Below, piece by piece: positions 21,425 through 31,708 of a stretch of DNA of 64,000 bases. Origin of the DNA: Meconema thalassinum (taxonomy: Eukaryota; Arthropoda; Insecta; Orthoptera; Tettigoniidae). Location: NCBI GenBank assembly GCA_946902985.2, contig OX336388.2, positions 292,246,526 through 292,310,525 on the forward strand, read 5' to 3'. Under the pieces are notes generated by a model that saw only the letters and a program-made list of their open reading frames with translations, was not told where the DNA came from and ran no database searches. How positions within the stretch are numbered: the stretch's first letter is position 1; each line of letters starts with the position of its first letter. Position numbers and translations under genes: made by a program.

Positions 21425-21914
21425 CAATGTGTAGAAAATGGAGGTATTTCAATGTAATGTATTCTGAAAATATGATATGTTGAATATTACACTACAGTAT
21501 TTTACATTTAGTCAAGTGTCGTAAATATAGATAAGCTCTGGCACAATCACATGAATTATTTTGAAACAGAGAGGATAATAAGCTACTCACTTCATAACCA
21601 ATCGTAAAGCTACCATGTGGTGACGCGAAGTCAATCGTTTAACTTCGGCTTTCACTCGGAGCCCTGTTCCTAACTGTCTGTAACGTCAAGTGGCCACGCA
21701 CCCTTCACATTGAAGTGCCTGACAAGTGCTGCCCCAGTGCCATTTGGCAGAACTGTCCAGTACTGACGGCATTCAACATGCCGCCCACCTAATTTGGCAC
21801 AAATTATTTACAATAGAACGCTGAAATAAATATACAAACACATAAACACAAATATTCTCTGTTGAAGTTCGATGTCCACAGTGGGTAGCTCCAGAACCTA
21901 GATGTGAAATAATG

Positions 21915-22326
21915 TTATTCACTTGGGAAAGGGCATATCTTCATCACTGGCCGCTTGTACATTCCCTTAGCTGATCGCACAGATACAACTCGCACGTGGC
22001 CATAAGGTCCAGAATGCACCTCCTCGATGACGCCCGTCCGCCATGTGAAAGGTGGAAGGTTGACCTCCTTGATGATCACCAGTGTTCCAATCTCAATCCA
22101 ATGTCGGGTTGGGTGGTGTGCCACTTGGTTCTCTGCTGCAATTAAGAGAGGTCCCACGACCACTGATTCCAAATTTGCTGCCGACAGCGCTGAACTAGTT
22201 GCCATCTAGACAGGTGGGAGGATGAGCTAGTAAGACAGTCTGTTCAGGGAACGAGCTAAAAGATTCTCCAATTAGAAAATGTCCTGGAGTCAGGTAGGTA
22301 AACTCATCAGGATAGTTGGGTAGGGG
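21915..22326 (-). pseudogene. BEL/Pao copy 2: integrase C-terminal fragment
   Basis: On the minus strand YLTPGHFLIGES (near 22270-22310) is followed, after a frame change, by EIGTLVIIKE, WRTGVIEEVH and VRVVSVRS (21920-22110), the post-core domain of BEL/Pao integrases. The catalytic core that should precede it is missing. The reading continues across the hAT insertion into 23045 and beyond. Confidence 0.75.
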
Positions 22327-23036
22327 CAGTGCCGGATTTCTGCCTATGCCTACAAGGCCCCGGCCTAGGGGCCCAGCCAGCCTAGGGGCCCCAGTGGCGG
22401 AATCTTTACACAAGCTCAAAAGCCTGGCTTGCCTTATCAAAAAGCTTTATCGAAAATGATATTATCATAAATATTTTCACTACATTTTGCCAAAACTTAC
22501 AGCCATGCGCGCAACAAAGCTAGAATTAGACCCCTTCGTTTCCCCTCTCTCTCGCCCGCAGTATCCACGGTTAGCATTGCCAGGCCACACGCAGGCAATC
22601 CATTCTATAGGCTCCGTGCGTTGGTGCGAAAAATGCACCGCTACACTATGAGTGGCCAAATTTATAGGAACGAATATGCTACCATGGCCGAGGTGGAACG
22701 ATGTACAGGTAAATTCTGATTTTAAGATGGTACCGTGTGTGCTATCAAATATCGCTGTAATGTACATCTAGTCAGAAATAATTCAGCCAATTTACGATGA
22801 TGACGCATTCATTATTTTGCACAGAAGAAAGTTCGTCGTATGATTCTATTAATTTTATAGAATAACGTAACTATAGTAACATAGACTGTATTATTCTGAT
22901 GTTTATTAAAGTCGATAAAAATTATATGTTCTGTACTAGAGCATTTAATTTGCTAAATTTCCAAAATAGCTTCGAGATGGTGGTGGGGGGCATATGGCAA
23001 GTGCCTAGGGGCCCTGGATCTCTAAGTCCGGGCCTG
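22327..23036. mobile_element. hAT-type MITE
   Basis: 710 bp with ends CAGTGCCGGATTT and, inverted, CAGGCCCGGACTT. Perfect 8-bp direct repeats GGTAGGGG flank it at 22319-22326 and 23037-23044. GGCCTAGGGGCCC blocks lie near both ends. Non-coding; inserted in the pol region of BEL/Pao copy 2. Confidence 0.9.
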
Positions 23037-23044
23037 GGTAGGGG

Positions 23045-23582
23045 AGTTATAAGAGGATGTTTCTGATCATGGGATGTAGAAGCATTTTCCAATCTGCCGC
23101 CCACCCTAATAAACTTGTCTCGATCTTGAAATGTGCACACATATAAAAGATTACTCACTGAAGAAAACGTTCTTTCCTTCGGGAGTTTCTGAATGATTTG
23201 TGAGGATGAAGCAGGCTGGGCGATGCGACCAACAGTTTTCAAGGATTCGGGCAACTCGGCAGTCGTTAGTGGTCCATGCTGTCTCTCTTTCTTCTCACGT
23301 TGAAGGTTGTGAATAAACCGGAGCATGTAGGCTGTCACTCGTTGGAGTCTTGACCAGCTGGAGAATCGTTGAATGTGTTCTTCCGCGTCGGAGTTGATTT
23401 GACTTTCGCTGCTCAGGGACTTCAGTTGAGCTGATAGCAGTTGCCATCTTCTCTGGCCGCGCAGAAGGAGGCTTGTGCAGTCAGTGGGGCCCCGCCCACC
23501 ATAGCCGCGTCAGTCCAAGATGCTGTGGTTCAAGTTCTCTTGAGAGGACGTCTCCTGGATTGCCTTGAGATGCAACATGCTT
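23045..23582 (-). pseudogene. BEL/Pao copy 2: region between RNase H and integrase
   Basis: Minus-strand translation shows RVTAYMLRFIHNLQREKKER, then GPLTTAEL and FIRVGGRLENA followed by HPLI, the stretch that in BEL/Pao proteins lies just before the integrase zinc domain. Reverse transcriptase motifs that should lie upstream are absent. Confidence 0.75.
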
Positions 23583-24420
23583 TCAGTCATTATGCAACGA
23601 ATCTCCTAGTTCCATTCGCGGTGTACGAAGGGGCAATCTCACGGCGAAGCGTCCTGTTTCGTCTCTGGTGGTGAGTTTGGCAAAATGATATTCCCAGAAC
23701 CGGTCCACCCGAGTGTGTAATGGGTCAGTTCTGACAAACAACGTATTGTTCCTGCTACTTCGCAGTTCCACCGACTGGGTAGGTATGCAGCCCTCTAGAA
23801 CCCATCCTAGCGCAGAGTTCTGAAGTGTGGGATGACCTTCCTGCGTTTGCTGACCGGGTCGTAAGATGTCGAAGAAAAACTGCTGCTCCTAGAAGAAGAT
23901 CAACTTGACGAGGCTGGTTGAACTGAGGATCGGCCAAGCTGATGTCCTTAGGAAACTGCCAATCATCACAGTTTATTCGCGAGGTAGGAAGCTGACCTGT
24001 GATCTTAGGCAGCACGGAACACACAATAGGGTTTCTGTAATCACTCACCCCGGAAGATATGTTTAATTGGCAGATGTGTGAGGACTCAACTGCCTTGGTG
24101 TTACTAATACCACTGATGGGCATGGCATAGCGACTCAATTTCAGACCCAAACGATCAGCAAGTTCCCGAGACATGAAATTCAGCTGAGAACCACTGTCCA
24201 ATAGCGCTCTGCAATCGTGAATTCTACCTGTATTATCCTTGATGTGAACTATTGCGGTTGAAAGAGGAACCTCATGCTGTAGATATGATCCTTTTAATGA
24301 GCCGTACGACTGTTGTGAGGAATGGCCTGACGAGTTACTGTCCTGATAATTATGCAGTACTGTGTTTCTTGTTGCAAGTTCTACAGTAACCAGCATTACA
24401 ATTTGATGACATGTGATCAC
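23583..24420 (-). pseudogene. BEL/Pao copy 2: protease and following linker
   Basis: Minus-strand frame 24420-23755 contains CRALLDSGSQLNFMS, the aspartyl protease active site with the BEL/Pao-type GSQ. LLLGAAVFL follows about 110 residues later, as expected for the domain. The next frame (23771-23583) has FWEYHFAKL and DETGRFAVRLPL, the segment leading into reverse transcriptase. A frame change near 23760 separates them. Confidence 0.8.
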
Positions 24421-24967
24421 GCCGCAAGCAATTGTAACACAGTTTGTGACCTTGAATTAACTTGATGCGATCATTCACTGCCATTTCCTTGAATTTTCTA
24501 CATCTTGACAAAGCGTGTTATTCATTACATGATTCACATCCGGGAGAAGTTGACATGTATGAGCGACGCGGACTCTTTGAGGCTGGGCTGACTTTATTCG
24601 CATCATGTGTATCTGCTGGTGGCTTGTTTGAGGCAACAATCTCTAATGTTTGACAATTGCTCTCCAAGAATGAAACAAGATCCTTCAATCTGGGACATGT
24701 ATCGCCTGTCGTCTTGTTTTCCCATTGCTTCCGCAAGCCTAGACCAATGCGGTCCAGAACCAAGTGTGATAGGAGGATATCATGCAATGGGGTCTCAATA
24801 TGTAGGGCTTCAATGGCATTCAGGTTGCTGCTCAACTGATTGATGAGTTGTCGTAAGTCTCTGGATGATTTTGATTTTACGGGAGGTAGCGACAGCAATT
24901 CTTTGACATGGAGATCTAAAATGAGCCTAGGGTTGTGGTGTCGGTTGCAAATTAAATTCCATGCCAC
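24421..24967 (-). pseudogene. BEL/Pao copy 2: Gag, distal part
   Basis: The translation has AWNLICNRHHNPRLILDLHV, then LRQLINQLSSNLNAIEAL and DILLSHLVLDRI, the DUF1759-type Gag region. Cysteine pairs of a zinc knuckle are visible toward 24420-24530. It is separated from the N-terminal Gag part by a SINE. Confidence 0.75.
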
Positions 24968-24997
24968 CTTGAAATTGTCCTGTGTAACTAGAGGTTT

Positions 24998-25424
24998 TCA
25001 ATGAGTTTGTGTGGCTCGTCTGATACACACGATAGTAAATAATAATATCATAACGTATGGCCTCGGGTGCCGGGTGCAAGCTTTGTTATTTGACACCCAA
25101 AGGGTAGCTTGCATGTCAAATTTCGTTGTTCCTTGAAGCACTATGAAAGTCAATGAGGTCAGATAGCTAAGCTCCTTGAAAACTATAGCGCTTTCTAGTA
25201 GAGAAATGAGAAATTTTGTGTTGGCGGAAACTCCCGAGATTAGTTTTGCCATTATGAACTCGGCCTACTGAATTCAAATGGGTTCTTTGACATGCCAACA
25301 TCGTATGACATGCTGTCGTAATTTTTGCCGCCTTTCAAAAATCACTTAACACGGCCAGGAGCGAACCTGCAATCTTGGGGTTAGTAGACAGACACGTTGA
25401 CCACTCACCCACCGTGGCAGAGAC
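24998..25424 (-). repeat. tRNA-derived SINE interrupting Gag
   Basis: The minus-strand head at 25335-25424 reads GCCACGGTGGGTGAGTGG and then a B-box-like GGTTCGCTCC. The body runs toward 25000. The Gag frame is open on either side, which sets the approximate borders; a clean target duplication was not found. Confidence 0.6.
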
Positions 25425-25680
25425 TCGTTGTGGATAATTAAGGATTGAAATGTGTCATGAAAATGCATCAAGTCAATAAGACAGCCTGCAAATTTAGGGA
25501 GTACGATTGTAGGCAACTTAAGATTATGGCTGATGGTAGAAAATGAACTGTTGATAGGGGTTGATGACGGAGATGCATCATCTGCCAGAGGTGTTTCAAT
25601 TTTGGACTGAATTTCCAACACAGTTCCTCGAATGTTTCCCTGTCTACGTCGTGTGCAACATCGTCATCGTTAACTTTCAA
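25425..25680 (-). pseudogene. BEL/Pao copy 2: Gag, N-terminal part
   Basis: LKLPTIVLPKFAG and LMHFHDTFQSLI match the start of the BEL/Pao Gag core (compare LPKLELNKYDGE in copy 1). The frame stops where the SINE begins. An overlapping frame carries the more upstream residues. Confidence 0.7.
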
Positions 25681-26291
25681 CTGATCTTGGACGCCGTTGT
25701 ATTCCCCTATGCTAGTTTCAAGAAACTTTTGTCTTACCCTAATATCATTAAGATTTCCTCTGTTATGGAAATTCGTGATAAAATTGCCTACTCGGGTCTC
25801 ACGAGACTTGATGACGGTCCTTTTCTTAACTAATGCGCGCTTTAGACTTTCATCCCTGATGACAAAGACAGGACAGTGATAATAAAGTGAACCAGCCTGG
25901 ACTTACTACTCAAGTGAATCCGCCAACACTGCACTCTGGTGACCTGGTCCTGAGTTGAGGTTATCCGCTTCCGTGATGTCCGAATTTGGCTGCACTGTCA
26001 AGGTTCCGTAGTAGTAGAATGCTGCAAGTCATCCGGCAACACAGCACACAACATGCCGATTCGCGCCAATCTCACGTACAAATGCCTGCACTACAACGCA
26101 TTTATTTATTTATTTATTTATTTAATAATTATTAGATACAACCATGAATAGGTCATTTTACACTAATATTTTAACAATTTTAAATAATATTAACAAAAAC
26201 AACAACAACAATAACAGGTAACAAATGGCAGTGATGGCAGCAAGGGATAAATCTCGGGAAAGACGCAGGGAATGATTGGGGTAGTGAGTGA

Positions 26292-27280
26292 TTAGGAGGG
26301 TGAGAGGGTAGGGAATGAGGATGAAAGGGATCTTCTAATGTTATGTTTGAATGTTCTATAGGGAGAGAATATGCCAATATTTGGAAGGGAGTTGCTAAGG
26401 GTTGGCAGACGGTGGAAAATAGAGCGCTTCGGTACTTCAAGACGTGGGCGAGCTATGTGGTGTAAATGGTTCTGACTTGTTGAACGGGAGGAAACATGGA
26501 GTGGGAAGTAGCTTAGTAGCATGTTACATTTTATGTAACCATTCATAATTTTATGTAGAAAACACAGGTCAGTAAATTGTAGACGGCTTCTCAGGTCGAG
26601 AAAATTGTGCTGATTTAAAATGTCGGATTTGGCAAAGTGCCTTCGTGAAGGATTGCGAGCTTTGACTATTGATATGAAGAAATTAAAAACACTGTTCAAT
26701 TTAGAAATGTTGGTTATAGCCGAGGTAGAGAGGTAGACCAAATTGGAGAAGAGAAATCTAGGATAGGGAGAACATATAAGGTGAAGTATAATTTAAGTGC
26801 AGTGAGGTCTTTAATTTCTGTGAATCTGTGTAGAATGCCGAGACTGCGCATTGCGCGAGATTTAATGTGGTCAATGTGGGGAGAGAATGTCAGTTTATCA
26901 TCGTGAATAATACCTAAATCTCTTACCTGAGAAGCCGTATCCAATTTATTTCCACAAATTTTATAGTCCGCCTGATGTCCAGATTTCAGTAGTGAAAAAG
27001 ACACTTTTAAGCACTTTTTGGGATTTGGAGATAACCTCCATTTGTTGAACCAATCAGTACATGCATTCACTGCTTCCTGGAGCTCAGAGCAGTTGTCAGA
27101 ACTGGAAATTTTTCTGAATATCTTGAGGTCATCAGCGTACAGAAGAATGGAACATGGAGAATTTTGCACACATGTGTTTATATCGTCCATATACAGCACG
27201 AAGAGAAGGGATCCCAGGCTACTGCCCTGAGTTACTCCTGATAAGACTGGGAGCCAGGACGATACAGACACTGGAAGCAC
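26292..27280 (-). pseudogene. LINE reverse transcriptase palm and C-terminal part
   Basis: VTQGSSLGSLLFVLYMDDI and ILLYADDLKIF (near 27140) give the palm with its YADD catalytic box. The thumb follows, with WRLSPNPKKC and YVLPILDFSSPIW, and then in the next frame a C-terminal tail with LQFTDLCFLHKIMNG. The element therefore lacks an RNase H. Frame change near 26730. Confidence 0.8.
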
Positions 27281-27480
27281 TACCCGTTGTTGCCTATTGG
27301 ACAGGAAGCTTTTTATTAGGGATAGGAAGGATCCATGTGCGTTGTATCGTGAAGCAACCTTGTGGAGGAGAAGGAAATGGTTAACGGAATCAAATGCTTT
27401 GGCCAGGTCAACTGGTCTAGCTGAGATTTTTTATCAATTGCAAAAATTATGTGATGGTTCAGAACAGTCAGATTTGTTAA

Positions 27481-28400
27481 TCATGATTTTCCAGGGACGA
27501 AGCCATGGTGTTCTTCTGAGAGGTGAGGTTTGGTGAATGTGAGGAGACGGCAATGTATTATTCTTTCGATGACTGAAGAGAGTATAGGGACGATAGATAT
27601 AGGTCTGTATGAGGAAATTTCGTGCTTGCTGCCTGATTTAAAGACAGGTGTGACGTCAGCTCTTTTCCATGAGTCAGGAAAAGTGCCGGATGTCATGCAC
27701 CAGTTGAGTATTATGGACAAGGGGATGCTGAGAGATGCATAGGTGTTTTTCAGGAATATATGGCTTATGTCTGATGGTCCGGTAGATCGGTTTGCGGGCA
27801 GACTTTTTAAGATATTTTGGATTTCATCGGGGATCGTTGAAATTTGAGATAGGGAATCAGAACAGATGCTAGTAAGTTGAGGGGGCTGGGGATTGGTACG
27901 GGAACTGAAATGGTTGAGTGAAAATATTCATTGAAATGTGTGGACCTCAATTCAAATGGGATTTCTTCATTATGGAGGTTAAGGTTAAGTTGAATTCTAG
28001 GAGTCTTTCTACGGGATGATATAAGTGTACGGAACTTCTTCGGGTTATTCTTGAGATTTCCTGTTATGGAAGAAATGTAGCGGTTATAATTTTCTGTCAT
28101 ATGAACTCTTGAAATTTTCCGTAGGTGAGTAAATACATTGCATGTATGAGGATTAGGAATTGATTTCCACAGTGACCCTGCTCGAGTTTTGTTTTGGAGA
28201 AGGAGTTTGGTGTTTTGACTTAGCCAGTGCGGATATTTGTTGGATTTGGGAACGGCGAAAGGCACGTGTTGTTTAATGGTCGAGTAAAGAAAATCCTCGA
28301 ACAAGGCCACTGCGCTATTTACATCTCTCAGCATGGACTGTAAATTAATATAATCACGATCTTGTTTGTCGTTGCAAATTATAACAATTATCGTGGTCAT
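27481..28400 (-). pseudogene. LINE reverse transcriptase, N-terminal part
   Basis: Minus-strand frame 28400-27807 has the pre-RT linker (HVPFAVPKSNKYPHW, LRKISR). Frame 27720-27481 has FPDSWKRADVTPVFK and SYRPISIVPILSSVIER, the first fingers motifs of a non-LTR reverse transcriptase. A stop or shift around 27740 breaks continuity. Confidence 0.75.
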
Positions 28401-28507
28401 ACAACAGTACGAGGAACATCACTCGAATTCTAAGTGGAAGTGGACTGTTCACACGTAGCCTACGCACGCGTCGCGTTGGTTAGAAATCCGGCGTGGTGGA
28501 CGAAAAA

Positions 28508-28805
28508 TGTTGCTGGTGGTACAACACCTCTCTGGTAGCTCAAAACTATTTAATTACACATGAAAACAACACTGGCTTTATTAAACACTAATTTGTTAAA
28601 CCTAAATAACACACGGAATATAAAATACACAACATTGCTAACTCCTGAAACAATGCGACTGCACGCGACGGCTCACATGACAACAGTTATACCTCGCAAG
28701 GTTATGCGACCCTTCGCCGCTAGGCCTCGCACCCTTCACATTGAAGTGCCTACAAGTGTCAGTGTCATTAGGGAGAACTTTCCAGTACTGAAACGGCACT
28801 CAACA
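28508..28805 (-). repeat. 5' LTR of BEL/Pao copy 2
   Basis: 298 bp from TGTTGCTGG to CTCAACA (plus-strand reading), matching the split copy at 19403-21778 with several differences. Followed by target duplication ATGGC. The differences mark this element as older than BEL/Pao copy 1. Confidence 0.85.
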
Positions 28806-28810
28806 ATGGC

Positions 28811-29371
28811 CATTGGCTGAAATATATTCTTTATGTTCGACCCTCACTATTATGTGTCAGAAAACGGTGTCATAATGATGGTCATTATAACACTTATTTT
28901 CATTATGATACAGTTTCTCCAGCCAATCAGAGCTCGTTCATTGACCAATTAGGTAACGATACCTTCGCGCATGCGCTCAAAATCCAACATGTCGGACATA
29001 AACACAACATCGAACTATAATAAATTATCGACATGGAATACGCACCGTCCATATGTTCGCGGAAATAAACTGGCGAATATGAAACAAGTACCTTAAAATC
29101 ACCAACACTAATTTCTACACAGCGCATTCAAACGACTCCGGTGACAATATTACTGAGGGACGGCAGATGTAAACATATGGCTTGCATATGTCATTGCAAG
29201 GACACAGAGCGCATGCGTCAAAGATCTTGAAAGACAGAGAGATGTCTCGCGCTCGCTCTCCGATAACAAAATTCTTGTGGCTGACTCTCAACAGATATTT
29301 ATGAATATTTATGTTAAAACATATAATAAAATTATAATTATCGTCGAACATAAACAGTCGTATGCAACTCG
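28811..29371. other. No gene seen
   Basis: No recognised gene or repeat. Short frames at 28927-29351 do not resemble proteins. Confidence 0.5.
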
Positions 29372-29470
29372 CCTATAATGGTAATTAAGACACTCGTATG
29401 GAAATTATAAAACTCGCATACGCTCGTTTTATAAAAAAATACTCGTGTCTTAATTATAGCCATTATAGGC
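29372..29470. repeat. Imperfect hairpin (about 100 bp)
   Basis: GCCTATAATGGTAATTAAGAC at one end is answered by its inverse at 29450-29470, with ACTCGTAT/ATACTCGTG blocks inside. Could be a small MITE or a structured fragment of one; no target duplication found. Confidence 0.6.
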
Positions 29471-29502
29471 TCGTTGCATAATGTACTATTATGTTATACT
29501 AG

Positions 29503-30362
29503 CTGTTTACCCGCGGCTTCGCCCGCGATAACATTTGGAATCCCGTTATAACATTAGTTACATAGATAGATAAGCTATGGGTCCTAGTGGAAAATAATTC
29601 TATCACCTGAAACCAAAAATGCTTGGGACAAAATAAAACATCAAAATATCATGTTGGTTTCGAACCCTAAAAGACGTGAAAAATATAAGAAAAGTATTAA
29701 AAAAAACTATTTTTTGAAATTTCATTCGAATCAATCTTCATATCATTCCTGGGACTTAGAAAATTCCGGCCAAAAAGTACAAAATCATTAATAACTCCCT
29801 AAGTATTCGAAGTATGATGAAATAGCAAGAGACAAAAAAGATGTAATATGTTATTGTCTACAACATAGGCCATGTATAATTTTACACTCAGACATATTAC
29901 ATTCCCCCCCATAATTTCACCCCTCCCCATGAAAAAACGGTCAAACACCTATTTAATCATTTTTATGCTGATTTTTTTCCGCTGAGTTCCAAACTCCTCG
30001 CCTATGTCGTTTAAGAGATACACGCTCCGTTAGGAATCCCTCAACCCCCACTTTTCACCCCTTTCACCTCATAATATACACCACATCGAAAAACCCTCAG
30101 ACACGTGTCTTCTTATTTTTAATGATGAGTGTATATGCCGAGTATCACATCCACCAATGAAACCAATCGGGAGATATTGCTATTCAATGAAATGCAGGTC
30201 TACCCCCTTAACACCCCTTTAGAATCTGAATATCCGAAAATCCTTTCTTAAAGGGCGTTTGCCGCCCTTGAGGAATCTGCATACCAAATGTCATTCCAAT
30301 CCGTTCGGTGGTTTCTGAGATTTCATGATGAATGAATGAGTCAGTCAGTCAGTGAGTGAGTG
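29503..30362 (+). repeat. 3' fragment of a non-LTR retrotransposon or related repeat
   Basis: Starts near ACTAGCTGTTTACCCGCGG and CTTCGCCCGCG and ends with TTCCAATCCGTTCGGTGG followed by GTCA/GTGA tandem units at 30343-30362. These phrases are widespread in arthropod LINE 3' regions as far as I remember. Non-coding here. Confidence 0.5.
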
Positions 30363-30461
30363 GTATTTGAACTTGTAGACTCGTCTTATGGTTCGGCCTG
30401 TTTTCCATCTCTTGATGAATGCAATACATTTGCATTTGTCTGTTGGCACAGGCTAGACTCG

Positions 30462-30780
30462 CAGTGGTTCTTAACCCATGGCCCGCGGACCACGGGTGGT
30501 CGGCGAGTGCCTCGGGAGCGGTCCGCGGGATAAAAGGGTCCACCAGCACGTATAAAAAAGTGGCCAATAAATGTGGATTTCGAAAACGATGTGCGTTGAA
30601 CGAGAATCGTCAGAATGTATTCGCGACGATGACTATCAGGTTTATAATTGAAATATCTTTAATATAAGTGTTATTGGGGAAGGGTTACAACTGATTAGGT
30701 GTATTAGGGGGAGGGGTGTCCGTACATGATTCAATTTCACGCTGAGTGGTCCGCAGACTTCTATGGGTTCAGAACCACTG
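30462..30780. mobile_element. hAT-type MITE
   Basis: 319 bp with ends CAGTGGTTCTTAACCCATGG and, inverted, CAGTGGTTCTGAACCCATAG, a terminus typical of hAT elements. GGTCCGCGG blocks occur inside each end. The 8-bp flanks no longer match cleanly, suggesting age. Confidence 0.75.
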
Positions 30781-30781
30781 G

Positions 30782-30962
30782 CACTAGAGTAAAATGTGGC
30801 TTTTCACCGATGTCTCAGTCTCACTCATGGCTGTGATTATTATTATGGAAGCTACTGAGCTATGGGTGGTGCTTAGTAATGACATTCAGGACACAGTCAG
30901 TGCCTGTGGATGTTGTGAAAGGTTCTACTCATGGGGTTAGTACTGCTGTTCTGACTCAGTGA
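30782..30962 (-). repeat. SINE family G fragment
   Basis: Inverse of the 3' part of the sequence at 19230-19270 (CTCACTGAGT with AGAACAGCAGTACTAACC). The rest of the fragment lacks a second copy. Confidence 0.5.
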
Positions 30963-30986
30963 AGAAAGAAGATTGCGAGTTCTGTC

Positions 30987-31700
30987 CAGGCGCGGATTCA
31001 AAGGGGGGGGGGGGGGGGTCACGGGGGTCATGACCCTCCCCCCCCAAACAGAGACCGATTTTTTTTGCAAACTCAAAACAGAAAACACAATAACCAGACA
31101 AATAAAACTTAACGAATTTTAACTGAAAAACAGTTGTTTTCATTTTATTCAATACTGAAAATATCTTTATTGCAATTATTATGTTCTGTTACAACTGTAC
31201 ATATTTACAACTTCAAACCTGTATATAAAAACAATTATTTATATAACAAAATCAACTCGTCTATTTTGTTTAGCAAATCTTGTGATTACCGAATCGATGT
31301 GTATAGAGATGTCACGATGAATGTGCAGCAATGCGCGGATAGGAATTTGGGGCTTTTTTCGCACCAAAAAATTTTGCCGACGTCCGAACTGCAAGCTTGG
31401 TTGGCAATTTAAGTTGTGACTTTCTCCCTTTGTCGGTACCAACTCGACTTGCCGAAACTGTAACGTACCTTGATACTTTTCTCGAAGCTGGATGTAAAAG
31501 TCGCAAAACACGCCCTTGCAATTTGTACGAATATTTTTGGTGCGCTAAACGCATCAAATTTCTATCCATGTAACTTGCAAAAAAATTGGTCTGGTTTTGT
31601 ACTTTTGGTTATTTTGTGATTGTGTTGTTAGTGATACCATTTTTCTTAACAATTTCGATTCTGTGACCCCCTCCAAAGCCAAACTCTAGATCCGCGCCTG
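30987..31700. mobile_element. hAT-type MITE
   Basis: 714 bp with ends CAGGCGCGGATTCA and, inverted, CAGGCGCGGATCTA. Perfect 8-bp direct repeats GTTCTGTC flank it at 30979-30986 and 31701-31708. A G-rich run near 31003-31018 faces a C-rich run at 31038-31046. Inserted beside LINE fragments. Non-coding. Confidence 0.9.
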
Positions 31701-31708
31701 GTTCTGTC

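Larger units (their letters stand above)
19636..21691. mobile_element. Palindromic fold-back element with 9-bp target duplication
   Basis: The sequence from 19636 (ACTTGACGTTACAGAC) to about 21045 is repeated inverted from about 21105 to 21691, once a SINE inserted in the left arm is removed. The arms are about 590 bp and the unpaired centre about 60 bp. Flanks GGCTACGCA (19627-19635) and GGCCACGCA (21692-21700) form a 9-bp duplication with one mismatch, as in Mutator-like (MULE) elements, which often have long inverted repeats. No transposase is encoded. It interrupts the 3' LTR of BEL/Pao copy 2. Confidence 0.85.
19403..21778 (-). repeat. 3' LTR of BEL/Pao copy 2, split by an insertion
   Basis: The outer part (19403-19635) matches 28508-28740 and the inner part (21692-21778) matches 28730-28805, with the fold-back element between them. 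Without the insertion the LTR is about 310 bp. A polypurine tract (AGGTGGGCGGCA on the minus strand) borders it at 21779-21790. Confidence 0.85.
26098..28400 (-). mobile_element. 5'-truncated non-LTR retrotransposon (Jockey/CR1-like)
   Basis: A minus-strand LINE with its 3' end at an ATTT tandem (26098-26125; AAAT repeats on the element strand) and a 5' end truncated in the linker between endonuclease and reverse transcriptase. Reverse transcriptase motifs are clear. It is inserted in the 5' part of BEL/Pao copy 2. Short flanks TACAAC near both ends may be the target duplication. Confidence 0.8.
19403..28805 (-). mobile_element. Internally deleted BEL/Pao retrotransposon (copy 2) with nested insertions
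   Basis: A minus-strand element bounded by LTRs at 19403-21778 and 28508-28805 and by the 5-bp direct repeat ATGGC at 19398-19402 and 28806-28810. Gag, protease and integrase-end fragments are recognisable in the correct order, but the reverse transcriptase and integrase core are gone. It is loaded with later insertions: a palindromic element in the 3' LTR, a hAT MITE at 22327, a SINE near 25000-25424 and a truncated LINE at 26098-28400. The left LTR start carries one extra TGT relative to the right one. Confidence 0.85.

Noticed and set aside
22480..22767. 95-residue frame in the hAT MITE
   Set aside because: Lies inside a non-coding MITE with defined ends; no transposase motif.
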